Source: Mucidula mucida (Eukaryota; Basidiomycota; Agaricomycetes; Agaricales; Physalacriaceae). From it: 64,000 bases of DNA. Both the position numbers and the translations under genes were made by a program. This document shows, one piece after another, positions 33,737 through 44,031 of the stretch. Where the stretch lies: NCBI GenBank assembly GCA_015501055.1, contig JADNYV010000013.1, positions 186,001-250,000 of the forward strand, given 5' to 3'. The number at the start of each line of letters is the position of its first letter. Positions within the stretch are counted from its first letter, which is position 1. The notes beneath the pieces are model-generated. The model was given only the letters and a program-made list of their open reading frames with translations, was not told the DNA's origin and did no database searches.

Positions 33737-35736
33737 TTAAGCCGATTGAAGAAGCTCGACGGCTCGTGATGAACGAGGAGTGAAGGTGCAATTGTAGGGT
33801 GTTGGATGGCTAGCAGCGGGGTATTAGATTGCACGACTTTGAGAGAAAGGGGAGATGCGTACCTGACACTTCCGTGTTCGATGGAGAATGTTGGTTCTTC
33901 ACCTTTGACTTTACGAATGTCAAATAGGGAGAGCGACATCGCGCAGACGATGAAGATAGTAGATTGGGCTAAGAGGCGTCCTGGACAGACCCTATGCGAC
34001 ATGCATCAGTCTCCGAACGCATGGCAAAAGTGGAGCGGCTGACCTTCGTCCAAATCCAAAGCTAACTTCCGAGGATCCTGTTCAGGATTCTCGCCCATAA
34101 ATCGCGTTGGATCAAACTGCATTGGGTTCTTGTACACATTCGGGTCATGAGTCATTTTCCTACACAGTTGTCCGTTAGCTCGTCGCCATCAATAGATGTG
34201 AAGCACCAACCATATATTGCTATCACAATAGATCCCTTGGGAATGTAATGGCCTTCAAAGATGTCGTCTTCGGCGGTGAAATGGGGTATGCCTACTCCAT
34301 ATTTAACGTGATATCGAAAGACAGCAATGGCGGCGCTTACCGATAGGCGCCACAGGGTGGTAGCGTACGACCTCCTTACACAACGCAGTTATGTAGGGTA
34401 GGTCGTCCATGTCGTTATATGTCGGTAGGCGGTCGCCTCCCAAGACGAAGTCTAGCTCTTCTTGGGCCTTCTTCTGGACCTCGGGATTGAGGACCATGAG
34501 CAAGAAAAACGCGTCTAGCGCTGCGACTGTCTGTCAACAAGATGAGTTCGCTTGGCGTGAATCTGGTACATTCAGCATACCGTATCGCCTCCAGCTAGAA
34601 CGGACGTTAGTTGAGATTCGATCGAGGCGTAGGCATGCTTACCTGCGTAAATAGCACCGGCAGTCCATTTCAGATCGTGTTCGGAGACACTATCTCCTTG
34701 TTGCAGAATACCAGAAACGAATGAATCAAGGGCTTGCCCACGAGCCTAACGCATGGTGAGCACGAGGGAATCACAACAAACAAACTGTATGCAAACCATT
34801 TCAGCCTTGACGTGTTCGAAGGGAACATTTATCATGTCCTCCAAGTCCTTCGCCCACATCTTGGCGGTCCGCTTGAATCCGGCACCCGGGAACCAGTCCG
34901 GGAGATTCTTCACTGCAACCGCGGTCAGGCACGCAGAACAATAAGGAGACGCGGGTCACGTACGCATGGGGATGAAATCTACCAAAAAAGCTCCGGGCGT
35001 TGACGCGACGGAGAGTTCTTCCATCGCATTGTTTACTAATTTTACCATTTCGTCGCCCTCGTGGAGTACTTCGTAGCCGTACGTGATGCGGAGCACCAAG
35101 GCTGCGACTTCCCTGGAAGATGATGAGTCAAGCAGAGTCCAGAGGACAATAGAAACTGTTCGTACTGGCGAATATGAGCAACCCGATTGTGCGGGGTGTC
35201 GAAAAGACGACGCATGAAGTTCTTAGCTTCCAATTCCTCCATAGGATAGAATCTGCGTATCGTCGCTTTGCTTCCAAAAAGAGAGTGGAACATCTTGCGA
35301 TGGCTGCGGAACTCCTCGCCTACGGAGCAGACCAATGATTTCGCCCCAGCCCATCATCTGGCCGGCCATAACGAGTTTTGGACGGTCAGAGTAGATGAGG
35401 CTGCGCTTGTCTAGCAGTGCGTACGCGGTGCGGTAGGAGTTTAGGATAATGAAGGGCTTTCCGAATACAGTGACAGAGTTGATGTCCCCTGCGTGGAGAA
35501 TGAGTACCTTGCCCTCATAGTTTGTTGGAAAAGATGAAAAGACATACCCCAACGATCTCCCCATGACCGAACATCTCCCAAGGTTTCGACTGAGGCATAT
35601 CAAGTACATTTCCGATGATGGGATAGCCTCGCGGACCCGGCGGGAGCGACAGTGTGGGCCTGTTCAAAATGCGCCATAGAAAATAGACGGCGGCTAGGAA
35701 CAGGATATAGTCAATGTAGAGAACGGAGAAGATCAT
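33737..35736 (-). pseudogene. Cytochrome P450, multiple single-base frame breaks
   Basis: The N-terminal membrane anchor (MIFSVLYIDYILFLAAVYF) is followed by the hinge LPPGPRGYPIIGN. An I-helix region (AGGDT...) lies near 34580-34610. An E-x-x-R region occurs near KEVVRYHPVAP. The heme loop is F-G-F-G-R-R-V-C-P-G-R near 33990-34060. The C-terminus is HPTPYNCTFTPRSS. The expected frame is broken by apparently missing bases at least four times: before GDRWG in exon 1, near the R-x-G-E-E-F segment around 35315, near 34212 (SIVIA-N-I-W) and just before the heme loop near 34065. No nonsense substitutions were seen. It is a class-typical basidiomycete P450 by layout. Either a recent pseudogene or an under-polished sequence. 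Confidence 0.8.
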
Positions 35737-36170
35737 GATGAGGATGATGATGGATGGGCGGGTGGGAGCACACCAAGCGAAGAACCTCGCCCTATATACG
35801 CCTTATTGTCTTCTTGTGAATCAGGAAACATGGCAAAAATGAAATTCACTCTATTGTGTTGTCTTCAGGGTCTCATGCGCCTCTGGTAATCTGGAAGAAT
35901 CCGGAGCGTCATCAGCACAATAAGAAAAAGATTTGTAGTTCGTTGGTGCATAATCCGATCTAGGTGCAAATGCAGAAACACGGTGTAGCCGAGAGCTGAT
36001 AACGTTCATATCGGAAATTGACATGTAAAGAGCATGTTTTTGTGAACGTCAAGATGAATGGAGAGGCCAAGGAGCATTAGGATCAACAGTTGTGAATATG
36101 CTGCAAAGTCCGTTAACCCCGAGCATTTGTGCCGCTTTCTCGGCATCTGTAGAAAACAATAAGAGCCATC
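35737..36170. other. Intergenic region
   Basis: A TATA-like TATATAG is present on the minus strand near 35789-35795, about 55 bp upstream of the P450 start. The remainder shows no supported gene. Confidence 0.4.
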
Positions 36171-37021
36171 ATGAGCACCACAACGTACGTCTTGTTAGGC
36201 CCATTTAGTGTGAGACAGAATAACGTTTGCTTACAACACGATGCAGGGCGCGCGGCGAGACCAAACGACGTTACAATGTGCTTGACCAAAACCGGACAGT
36301 ACGGCCGTCCCACCTGGTTCGGACCTTCGGGACCTTGCACAATTGTTAGGTCTGTGTTCTGCAGTGTGCACCCATCGTGGTTTCGCTTCCTAATTGAAAG
36401 GCAAACCAACGACTTACTTTCCGCCATGACGCCCGAAGCTGAGCTCAATGGCTTTCTGAGAAAACCGAAAAACGACGCAGATGACGCGGAACCTCCTACT
36501 CTCCCTCCTCATCTCGGGAATTTACGCCATACTACCTATGTGACCGCGGCTTTGGAGTACCTTGACGACTACCCTTTTGACCGCCGTTTCATCATGCCTA
36601 CAGGCTGCGCCGTCGATCCTAATGCTCCGAAACACGAAATCTGGCAGGAGAAGGCGAGGTCCTATCTCAAGGCGTGTGTCGAGGTCGACCGAAGCAGCCT
36701 CGCATCTATAGGTCCAACCTATGACGCCAATCTGGCTCAGCAACGATTCATACACGATCCGTTCTCATTGACACTCCACTGCGTTCACCAAAACTCCAAA
36801 CAATTCCCGATATTGATATGAAGTTTTTCACTCTCCATAAATTTATCGGGGATATTGCATGGATGTGTGGAGGAGCAGAACCAGAATCTGACAATGAAGA
36901 TGGAGAGGATGTGAGGGTCCTCTCAGCTAAGAACTGGCAAGTTTTGCAGGAAAAGTTAACTTGCTCTGAGCACTTTGTTGCACAGCATGATGGACAAGTA
37001 CCATATTCAATCAGCGCTTGA
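36171..37021 (+). pseudogene. Unknown protein gene with frame breaks
   Basis: It starts MSTTT, then crosses an intron (36185-36237) to a basic segment reading R-R-Y-N-V-L-D-Q-N-R-T-V. A second intron (about 36351-36401) leads to a long open segment (MTPEAELNGFLRKP... KHEIWQEKARSYLKACVE ... RFIHDPF) and a C-terminus with MKFFTLHKFIGDIAWMCGG and an acidic run. Two junctions require a base to be restored: before the second intron (CACAATTG) and near 36766 (after HDPF). I do not recognise the family. Whether it is a pseudogene or a sequence artefact is open. Confidence 0.5.
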
Positions 37022-37367
37022 AGAGCACGTCTACATTTTTTGGCAGCCGCTAGGGGTCAGACTACTCTGTTGTCAGTGCAGTGCGCCTTACTCTAGTTGT
37101 TCTCTGAATATAAAATTGAATCTATCGCATTCTCCATTCTTCGTATTTTCTGATCTTGATAGGCTGCTGATAGGCGAATTAGACTGTGGGGTCAAGTGGG
37201 TGCGTGCCGGAACACTAGAGCCGCGTGACAGACCTGATATCAGCCGTGTCCCCACGATGGATGCTCACTCGCGTACCCGGTCTGAAGCCGCTCCCGCAGT
37301 TGTTAGTTCAAGCACTTCGCTCGATCGTGTCTTTGATCGATCGGTTTTGATCTTCGTTCGTGCAACC
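37022..37367. other. Intergenic, possibly 5' coding extension
   Basis: The reading frame of the next gene is open upstream of its chosen ATG, with another ATG near 37257 (MDAHSRTRSEAAP). The first exon may therefore be longer than annotated. Confidence 0.4.
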
Positions 37368-38378
37368 ATGATTCTCGGTAAGCTCAAAATTCTATACATA
37401 CATCCAACTGTAACCTAACTCTTCCCCTCTGTATGTAGATACCAATAACCCATCCGCTTCAACACATACCCTATTACCAGAGCAAGTCACCCCACCAACC
37501 GCGCATCCCACCAAAACTCTGAACCCTGATTGCACAGCTATTCGTCGGTGGTGAACGCACCCAGTCCTCCGCGGTACTACATTTCCCCCTTGCACTCCCT
37601 TGCAATTCTAAAGCCCACTACTCTATATAGGTATTGGACGCACGAACGCCCCGCCATCCCCATAACATACACCTTCACGAACTGGAATGCAGAAACGAGC
37701 ACCATGATGCTGACACCGCCTCCCGACCTCAGCTCGTCCACGCCCGTTTACAGAATAACGTTATCGATGGATATGAATCCGTTCTTGCCGATTTCGTACA
37801 AGACGTCTATCTACAGACCATTGGGCGGGAGTAATGGTACGGAAGAAACTCTGCTGGGGCAGTTCGAGTATGTATTAGTATGTATGATCGAGAGTGTGGG
37901 ATAGTGCTGACTTTCTGCTTGGTAGGCTAGCGATTAATTATAGCAGAGCTGTGTTAACGATGGGCGACATCAGTACGCGCATATCGAACGTGTTAACACA
38001 GATAAACTTCTCCTCGGTACACTTCCTTCCCATTGAACCATTATTGACACTGCCAAGTTGACACTCACCCTTCTCAGCGTCATTGGCTATGGAGACTCCA
38101 CAACGTCACTTTCCGCTGGGACTGCCGTACAACATTAGAAGACGGCACCACCATGTGCATCGTAAGTCTGCGCTTCCCCCCGCCAAACCGCCAAACTCAC
38201 ATCGCAGTGCTACTCAACCGACGCGTCCAAAAACCAACTAGCAACCTTCATTCCGCCTCCCATACAAGCATCCCCACCACTGCCCGACCCCGTACTAACA
38301 GTCTTCCCCGACGGACACGAATTCTTCGACCATCTCCTCATATCATGTCTAATAATCGAACGGATGCTCACAATGTAA
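37368..38378 (+). CDS. DUF6593-like basidiomycete protein
   Basis: Six exons (37368-37377, 37439-37550, 37631-37867, 37926-38016, 38078-38161, 38208-38378) give 234 residues with all phases consistent. The core reads MLTPPPDLSSSTPVYRIT, then a second strand pair (TSIYRP), an Asn-rich acidic turn, RHWLWRLHNVTFRWDC, and a C-terminal EFFDHLLISCLIIERML. This pattern of a short beta-rich domain with V-Y-x-I near the start and a hydrophobic C-terminal helix matches the DUF6593 family that is expanded in basidiomycetes. Function is unknown. The start is uncertain because the frame is open upstream. Confidence 0.65.
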
Positions 38379-38545
38379 AAAAAAGTCGCATTTACAACTA
38401 TACAGATCTGGTATAATTTAAATAAACTGAGGGTGTGATACAGAGATTGGCTTGATATGTACGAATATTGCGTCGCTAGATTACTGCTGGTGATATTACT
38501 GTGTATGTCATCGTAAAGTAGAAAGATGTATCATAATTATAAGCA

Positions 38546-40637
38546 TTAGGATCGTGGACGAGAAGAGTCTGAATGCTCCTCTCCCGTAGCATTTGCGATG
38601 TCCTCCCCAGTAGTCATCGTCACGCCGTTTTCGAGTATCGTCGGCGATGAGTTTCGACGTGGTTGCTCCTCCGCCACCTGCACGCCCTCTCCAGCTTTAT
38701 TGGTGCTCCCACCACTCGAGGGCCCAACCTTCTTCTCCGGTGTCAGACTCGGCTGGTTCTCCACCCTCTCAGCCAGCATATCGGCGACTCCAAGATAAAA
38801 CGTAGCTGGCCGAAATTGGATCTCACGACCGAGCATGGAAGCCCATTTGTATCGCGCAGGATTGACCCACCCTACGAGGTCAAGGTGATTGACGTGCTCA
38901 AGGGTTCCCAAGTACGTGCCCTGTCGGCAAGTGAGCCTTGGATCACATAATGCGCAAAGGATAACATACCCATTTTGCAGATTCAACAGATACGAGCCCG
39001 TCATTCGGCCCTTCCTTATCCATCATCACTGAATGGGACCACTTCCACGTATCGACGAAGCCAGGCTCGTAAGACGCGCCCCAGCTGAAGTACTTGACGC
39101 CCTCAACGTCTTTCACATGCTCGTTGAAGGCGCGCATGTTTTTGAGTGTCAAGAATTCAAAGGCTTTTCCATCACCACCGCCATTTGGGAGCATGTCGAG
39201 AAAACCCAAGAAAGAAGGCATCCGGGTGGCGCCCAGTGTGGCAAGAAAGTAATCGGCAAAGGCAGACCCGCGATGAGGCGTCGCAATGGTGGTTATAGAG
39301 AGAACGGTGAATTTGCGTTGTGGGAGCATTGATGTGAGATAGCGGCAGTCAAGGCCGCCCATACTATGACCTGTAGAAACAGAGTCAGCAAGCAAGGCAG
39401 ATAGACAACAATAAATGACCTATGAGATGAACGCTGCGTCCAGGGTATACTTCAGATATTTTCTGTTCTAAGACTTTTGCGCGATCTATAGGGCTACTTG
39501 TGGCGGGTACTCGTGTTATCAAAACTTCTGCTCCATTCGCTTCCAAAACCTCTTTGATTCCTCGCCAATGCGAGACTTCCATAGGCGCTATTGCGGGCCC
39601 TATTGTAAGGGAGTCGAATCCTAGGAGACCATGACAAAACACAATAGGGTTTTTGGGAGCCCGATCTATCAATGGTACGATTAAGAATACAGCAAGTACT
39701 GTAAGAAGCAAACGTACTGACATTTATTGTGTAAATTGTCCGCTTCTTCCTCAACAGTTTCTCGCCTGTCCTCTTCTCCTAAGAGCTCATCAACCTGATC
39801 CTTGTTATTTGAGAACCACGACCAATTCTTGTTCCAGGAATTTGAGCTGTCAACCGAGACCGCGTCGTGTGAGGACGTCGAGATTGAACGCGCATGGGAT
39901 AACCGCCGACTTAGAGTTAAGTCGCGCTGTGAAACAGAGCGGAGGGTATCCAGTGAAGTACGCTGCGTCGGGGATTCGCTCAGTATTGTTGGCCGATGGT
40001 ATGAAGTCGAAGTCGGGCTGGTGGATGACGAGGACGTTATAGAATACGACTCAAACCGAGTCGACGTGGAGACTGTCGCTGTAGGCATCGTCGACCGTGC
40101 AAGATTGTCAAGGAAAGGCGGGGAATGCGGTATGTCGCGATTGTGGTGAAATGATTTTGGTAATCTCGCTATTGGCGGTCTTGTAGGAAGGCGTAGCGGT
40201 TCATTGAGCGCCTCGTTCAGGGAAGCGAGGCCTGGAGATGGCGGTGTAGATGCTCTTGTTGAAGGACGTGTCGATGGCGACGACGACGACGGTGATTGCG
40301 CTGGACTGGCGGTGTGATATGGAGACCAGTTGCCTAGCCACCGGAGGACAGGTTGATGAGAGAGGGTTCGAGAGGGGTCCGACACTGTCTTGGACGACGT
40401 TGACGCCACCGTGGCCATCATGTGCAATGATGAGCAGCTCGAGGGAGGGCGCAACATGCACGACGCGGCGTTGCTCCAAACTGCGGGGTCGCCCTGGTTA
40501 AGGCTTCCAAATTGGGTCACCTTCCGGACTCGGATTCGGCCCGAATTCAATCTGGCTCCGCTAGTGCTCAGACTCTCACTGCAGGTTGATATTCGACCGT
40601 CTAACAGCGGAAAAAGTGAAGATTGCGGCACCGTCAT
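38546..40637 (-). CDS. Lipase (alpha/beta hydrolase) with long Ser-rich N-terminus
   Basis: Four exons (40637-39722, 39665-39420, 39370-38970, 38920-38546) join to 645 residues. The first ~300 residues are Ser/Thr/Pro-rich and probably disordered. The lipase domain follows: oxyanion region NPIVFCHGLLGFD, nucleophile elbow GHSMGG split by the second intron, KFTVLSITTIATPHRGS, catalytic Asp in GPNDGLVSVESAKW, and His in EHVNHLDLVGW. The C-terminal ~100 residues are again low complexity. The core resembles the bacterial lactonising lipase and yeast Tgl2 type. It probably hydrolyses acylglycerols; localisation (lipid droplet or mitochondrion as for Tgl2) is inferred. Frame-intact. Confidence 0.85.
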
Positions 40638-41623
40638 GTTACCATCTGTCTTGCCTCCTCAGCCAGCTGTTCAGGATGGTCAGAACCGCCCATAGAAGTC
40701 GCTTTGAATTCAATCAACTCTGTCCATAGATTCCACAACAGCAGAGGATCTGACTGCTGCCCAAGGGTTGGCAAAAGTCACCTCACCTAGCGAGTCAGTT
40801 TCTTTCCTATCATGGTGTAATCCATAGCGCTGATATCGAAGCCAGAACGCCTCTCTTCCTGTGCACTTTACCTGGTCATTCAATTGAAGCTGCGCGCTGT
40901 TATTAAAAACTCACACACCCTGTGTAGATTGCTACCGGCTATTCCCAAACCGCGACCGAATAATGGTTCATCGCAAGCGCGATCATCCGAGTCTGCCTGA
41001 AGAAATCGACGCGAAGGACGCGAATATCATGACGTGGAACGAGTGAACGCGCCTGAGGGTCCAATGTCAACGCGTTTTCAGCGACAATGGACGCAGGGAG
41101 GTTGCTGGCAAGGGATCATCTTTACTCATAGATGGAGCCACGTTAGACCCATCTCCTGCATGCCATTGAACTCTTCTACACATTGGGATACTCAAACACC
41201 GCACGCAGCTAAATGATGCGTGCAATGTATGTAAATCACCTTTTCTTGTACTGCTCGCTGCTGGTAGCTGTGTAGACTTTGTACTTACTGGTATTAAGCG
41301 CTCTTGAGGCCTCGTGTGTGGGAGAATTGACGAGTTTATCCGGTTAGATCGCAGAGATAACATTGTCATATGGTATAGAGCGCGGCGTGAGCGGAAAGTC
41401 ATCCCATTCTCCTTCTCATTTCATGATACACCTTCACGGAAGAGACACAGTCGCCGAGTATACCGCGCGGTCTATCTATAATCTATTTTAATGGGCATGA
41501 ACGGTTAGTATGTAACAGCCTCACTATTCGCTTGAGAAGGGAATTGGACTTGACTTTGGAAACTTGAACAACGAATGCGACTGACCGGGGTTCAAACATT
41601 GTGCTTGCGCCACAATCAATCTT
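40638..41623. other. Intergenic region
   Basis: About 1 kb with short open frames only. It contains the lipase promoter at its left edge and nothing else that I can support. Confidence 0.4.
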
Positions 41624-42162
41624 CTATCCGATCCGGTTATGTCGGTTATCCTTCGGGTAACGATTGCACATCGGCCTCGACGGGGCTGTATCGAAGTTCC
41701 AGCCCCGTAGATTGTTTAGAGAGGGTTTGACATGGACATTCTTGATCTTCGTTCCGAGGAATATCGTGGGGGAACTGAGCGGACATTCTTGATCTTCGTT
41801 CCGAGGAATATGGTGGAGGAACTGAGCGGATTGTCCCAATACAGCAAGCGATGGTCAATTGGAATTTCGTCCGAGCGTAGAGTTTCTCTAAGAGGCGATC
41901 ATGACGTTTACGCAGCACTGCAGCAAATCCTTACGGCGATCAACACCTGCTTTCGTCCACCACCTTCGTCGGCCAGCAGCGGGTCCGTCTCCTCCTTCAT
42001 GTCTTCGCGATGCACGGTCGGCACTGGTCCGGCTCGGTTCGCAATGCAGGGGCTCAGCTCAAACGGCATGTTTACACCGCCTGTCGATCGACCTTCTAGA
42101 GAGACCAAGGGCCCGTCCAGTGGCATCGTGTTTCCCACAGGAGCCTGCGAATGGCACAGCAT
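41624..42162 (-). pseudogene. Unknown protein, last exon broken by a 47 bp tandem duplication
   Basis: A minus-strand exon reads GPVPTVHREDMKEETDPLL and continues through an intron (about 41893-41939) into RLLYWDNPLSSSTIFLGTK. There a 47 bp unit is present twice (41736-41829). Because 47 is not a multiple of three, the second copy throws the frame off. With one copy the frame would read on to KDNRHNRIG and stop at 41624. No family is recognised and the start (42162) is tentative. Confidence 0.4.
41736..41829. repeat. Two tandem copies of a 47 bp unit
   Basis: The copies at 41736-41782 and 41783-41829 start with ACATTCTTGATCTTCG and differ at two positions. It lies inside the possible coding exon of the gene at 41624-42162. 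Confidence 0.95.
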
Positions 42163-42347
42163 TGTTTTCTGCTGGACATCCTGAACGCCGTCGAGAGAGA
42201 CAGTTCACGTCAATTGCACAGTGACATGCTGTTATGGTTTGCACTGCCCCGACCGGAACGCGCTAAAAACCCGCCCCCATCCATGTTTGAGTTTCGTGAC
42301 AGGTGAGACGAGTGACTGAGTACCCGGCGGTTTTCCATGTGTTGGGA

Positions 42348-42353
42348 TATAAA
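42348..42353 (+). promoter_or_regulatory. TATA box of the KRE6-like gene
   Basis: TATAAA lies 48 bp before the start codon at 42401, so the 5' leader would be very short. Confidence 0.45.
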
Positions 42354-42400
42354 TTGAGCGCTCTCATGACCCTGATGAATCCCTTGCTATCTTCTTTCCT

Positions 42401-43123
42401 ATGGCCACCGCGTCCTCCTCTCGTCGCAGCTCATGGATGAACCACTATGAAGCTGTCGAGCTCGAGGTACCGGATGCCGACCTCGTACGGTCGTCAAAAG
42501 TCTTTACGCATTCGCCCTTGAACCCCTCCACTTCCCCACCGCCCTCGAGTTCCTCCACAGTAACTCGATCCGCTACGGGGTCCTCCCACTCCCCGCCAAA
42601 GTCCGATTCTCCCTCACCGCCACCACGCTTCGTTCGCTCGTCGTCGTCCATGACAAACATCGGTCCCCGGATGCCTTCAGAGGAATCCCGTATACTGGGC
42701 TCGCCCGGGTCGCGCGGCTCTATGATTTTGTATCACCTCCCCATAGACGGCCCTCTGAGCCCGCCTCCCGCTATGAATCGCCTAACGATGATGTCCACAC
42801 ACTCCCGCGATTCGACCATATCGTATTCTTCTGATTCGAAGTATCCGGGTCAACTTAATGAGCACGACGTGCAACCTTATGAGTTTGATCCAGAGCTTGA
42901 TGGTGGAACCTTCGACAAGGAGGATTTGGAGGCGTTGAGCGCAGAGAGGTCGCGCATGTCTTTGCGTGGTATCATCAACGTTGTGGCGTTGATTTCACTC
43001 GTGGCCGGCATATTAGGCCTGTTCGTTATCTATCCTATAACCGGGCTCGATAAGTCGGGGCGCCAGGGAAGGATTGTGGGGAACCGCTACATCAATGGGA
43101 CGGGTCAGGCGACAGGCTTTTGA
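42401..43123 (+). CDS. KRE6/SKN1-like N-terminal region only, single-pass membrane protein
   Basis: A single exon of 240 residues. The first ~170 residues are Ser/Pro-rich (cytosolic in KRE6). Then comes KEDLEALSAERSRMSLRG directly before one transmembrane helix (about residues 194-214, NVVALISLVAGILGLFVIYP), and a short lumenal stretch ending YINGTGQATGF. This is the arrangement of KRE6/SKN1 beta-1,6-glucan synthesis proteins, which normally continue into a GH16-type domain of several hundred residues. Here the frame stops right after the stem, and I found no GH16 motif in the next 900 bp. It may be a truncated gene or a separate membrane stub. A TATA box precedes it. Confidence 0.6.
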   Translation: MATASSSRRSSWMNHYEAVELEVPDADLVRSSKVFTHSPLNPSTSPPPSSSSTVTRSATGSSHSPPKSDSPSPPPRFVRSSSSMTNIGPRMPSEESRILGSPGSRGSMILYHLPIDGPLSPPPAMNRLTMMSTHSRDSTISYSSDSKYPGQLNEHDVQPYEFDPELDGGTFDKEDLEALSAERSRMSLRGIINVVALISLVAGILGLFVIYPITGLDKSGRQGRIVGNRYINGTGQATGF

Positions 43124-44031
43124 CTTTTATTTCCCTTGTTCATGGTTTTTTATCTTATTTATTTTCATCACGGTACGTCTCGCATTCCTTGCAGGATGCA
43201 AACCATTCTGACCGACCTCTAGGACATTCATCTTCTTTACATCGGTTTTAATCATTGGTACACTCCTTTAGCACTGCTCGAATAATACCCTTGTTGTATT
43301 CGACGATCATTCAGTTCACCGCCATGATATCTCGGGTTGGCGGCGCAAGCGCCCGTCATGTTCATGTTTCCAATTGTCAAATTGAAAACTATCCGAAAAA
43401 TGACAGGGTGTCGCGATCTTGTTCACTACTAGTACATGTGATGTCCCGAGACCAGATTTCTATCACGTCCTCCTTGGAGCGTGCTGGGATACACACAAAG
43501 GCAGTGTAGATTGGTCAACGGGTTCCCACGTAACGCTTTGATGAACGTCGGCATACCGCCCGTCGCACGAGTCGCATGATTTGAGAAAGCTCATCGACAT
43601 GTAAGCTTCTCAGCCAGACCCTCAGCGCGCAATTTATCGCCAGGATCTTTGAGACACAGCCTTCGTTGTAGTCACACCGCGTTTTGTACCATTTGTCAAT
43701 GTTATCTCTACGATCGGATAAATGCGTTCTTATCCCGCACGCGAGGCTTGAAGAGCGCCTAAAACCAACATAAGTTTCTTTCATATCGGTACAAGAAAAG
43801 CGACTTACATACATTACATGTCAATGAACGGTGTTTAAGGATCCAGTGGGCTTATCGAGGTACAGCCAGGTGTAATTCGGCTTTGCGACCGACGCGAAAT
43901 GAACATCGTCCAGCATCAAGATTTATCGAGTAATAATAATACTGTATATCCCTGTAAAGTACAAGCATTACTGTAGAGGGGTAGCAATGTAGTTTTACAA
44001 ACGACAAAATATAAAAGAGCAACACGTCAGC
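43124..44031. other. Stretch without a supported gene
   Basis: The region between the KRE6-like gene and the remodeller stop codon. A minus-strand frame (43515-43814) has no recognisable domain. No GH16 catalytic signature is visible here. Confidence 0.45.
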
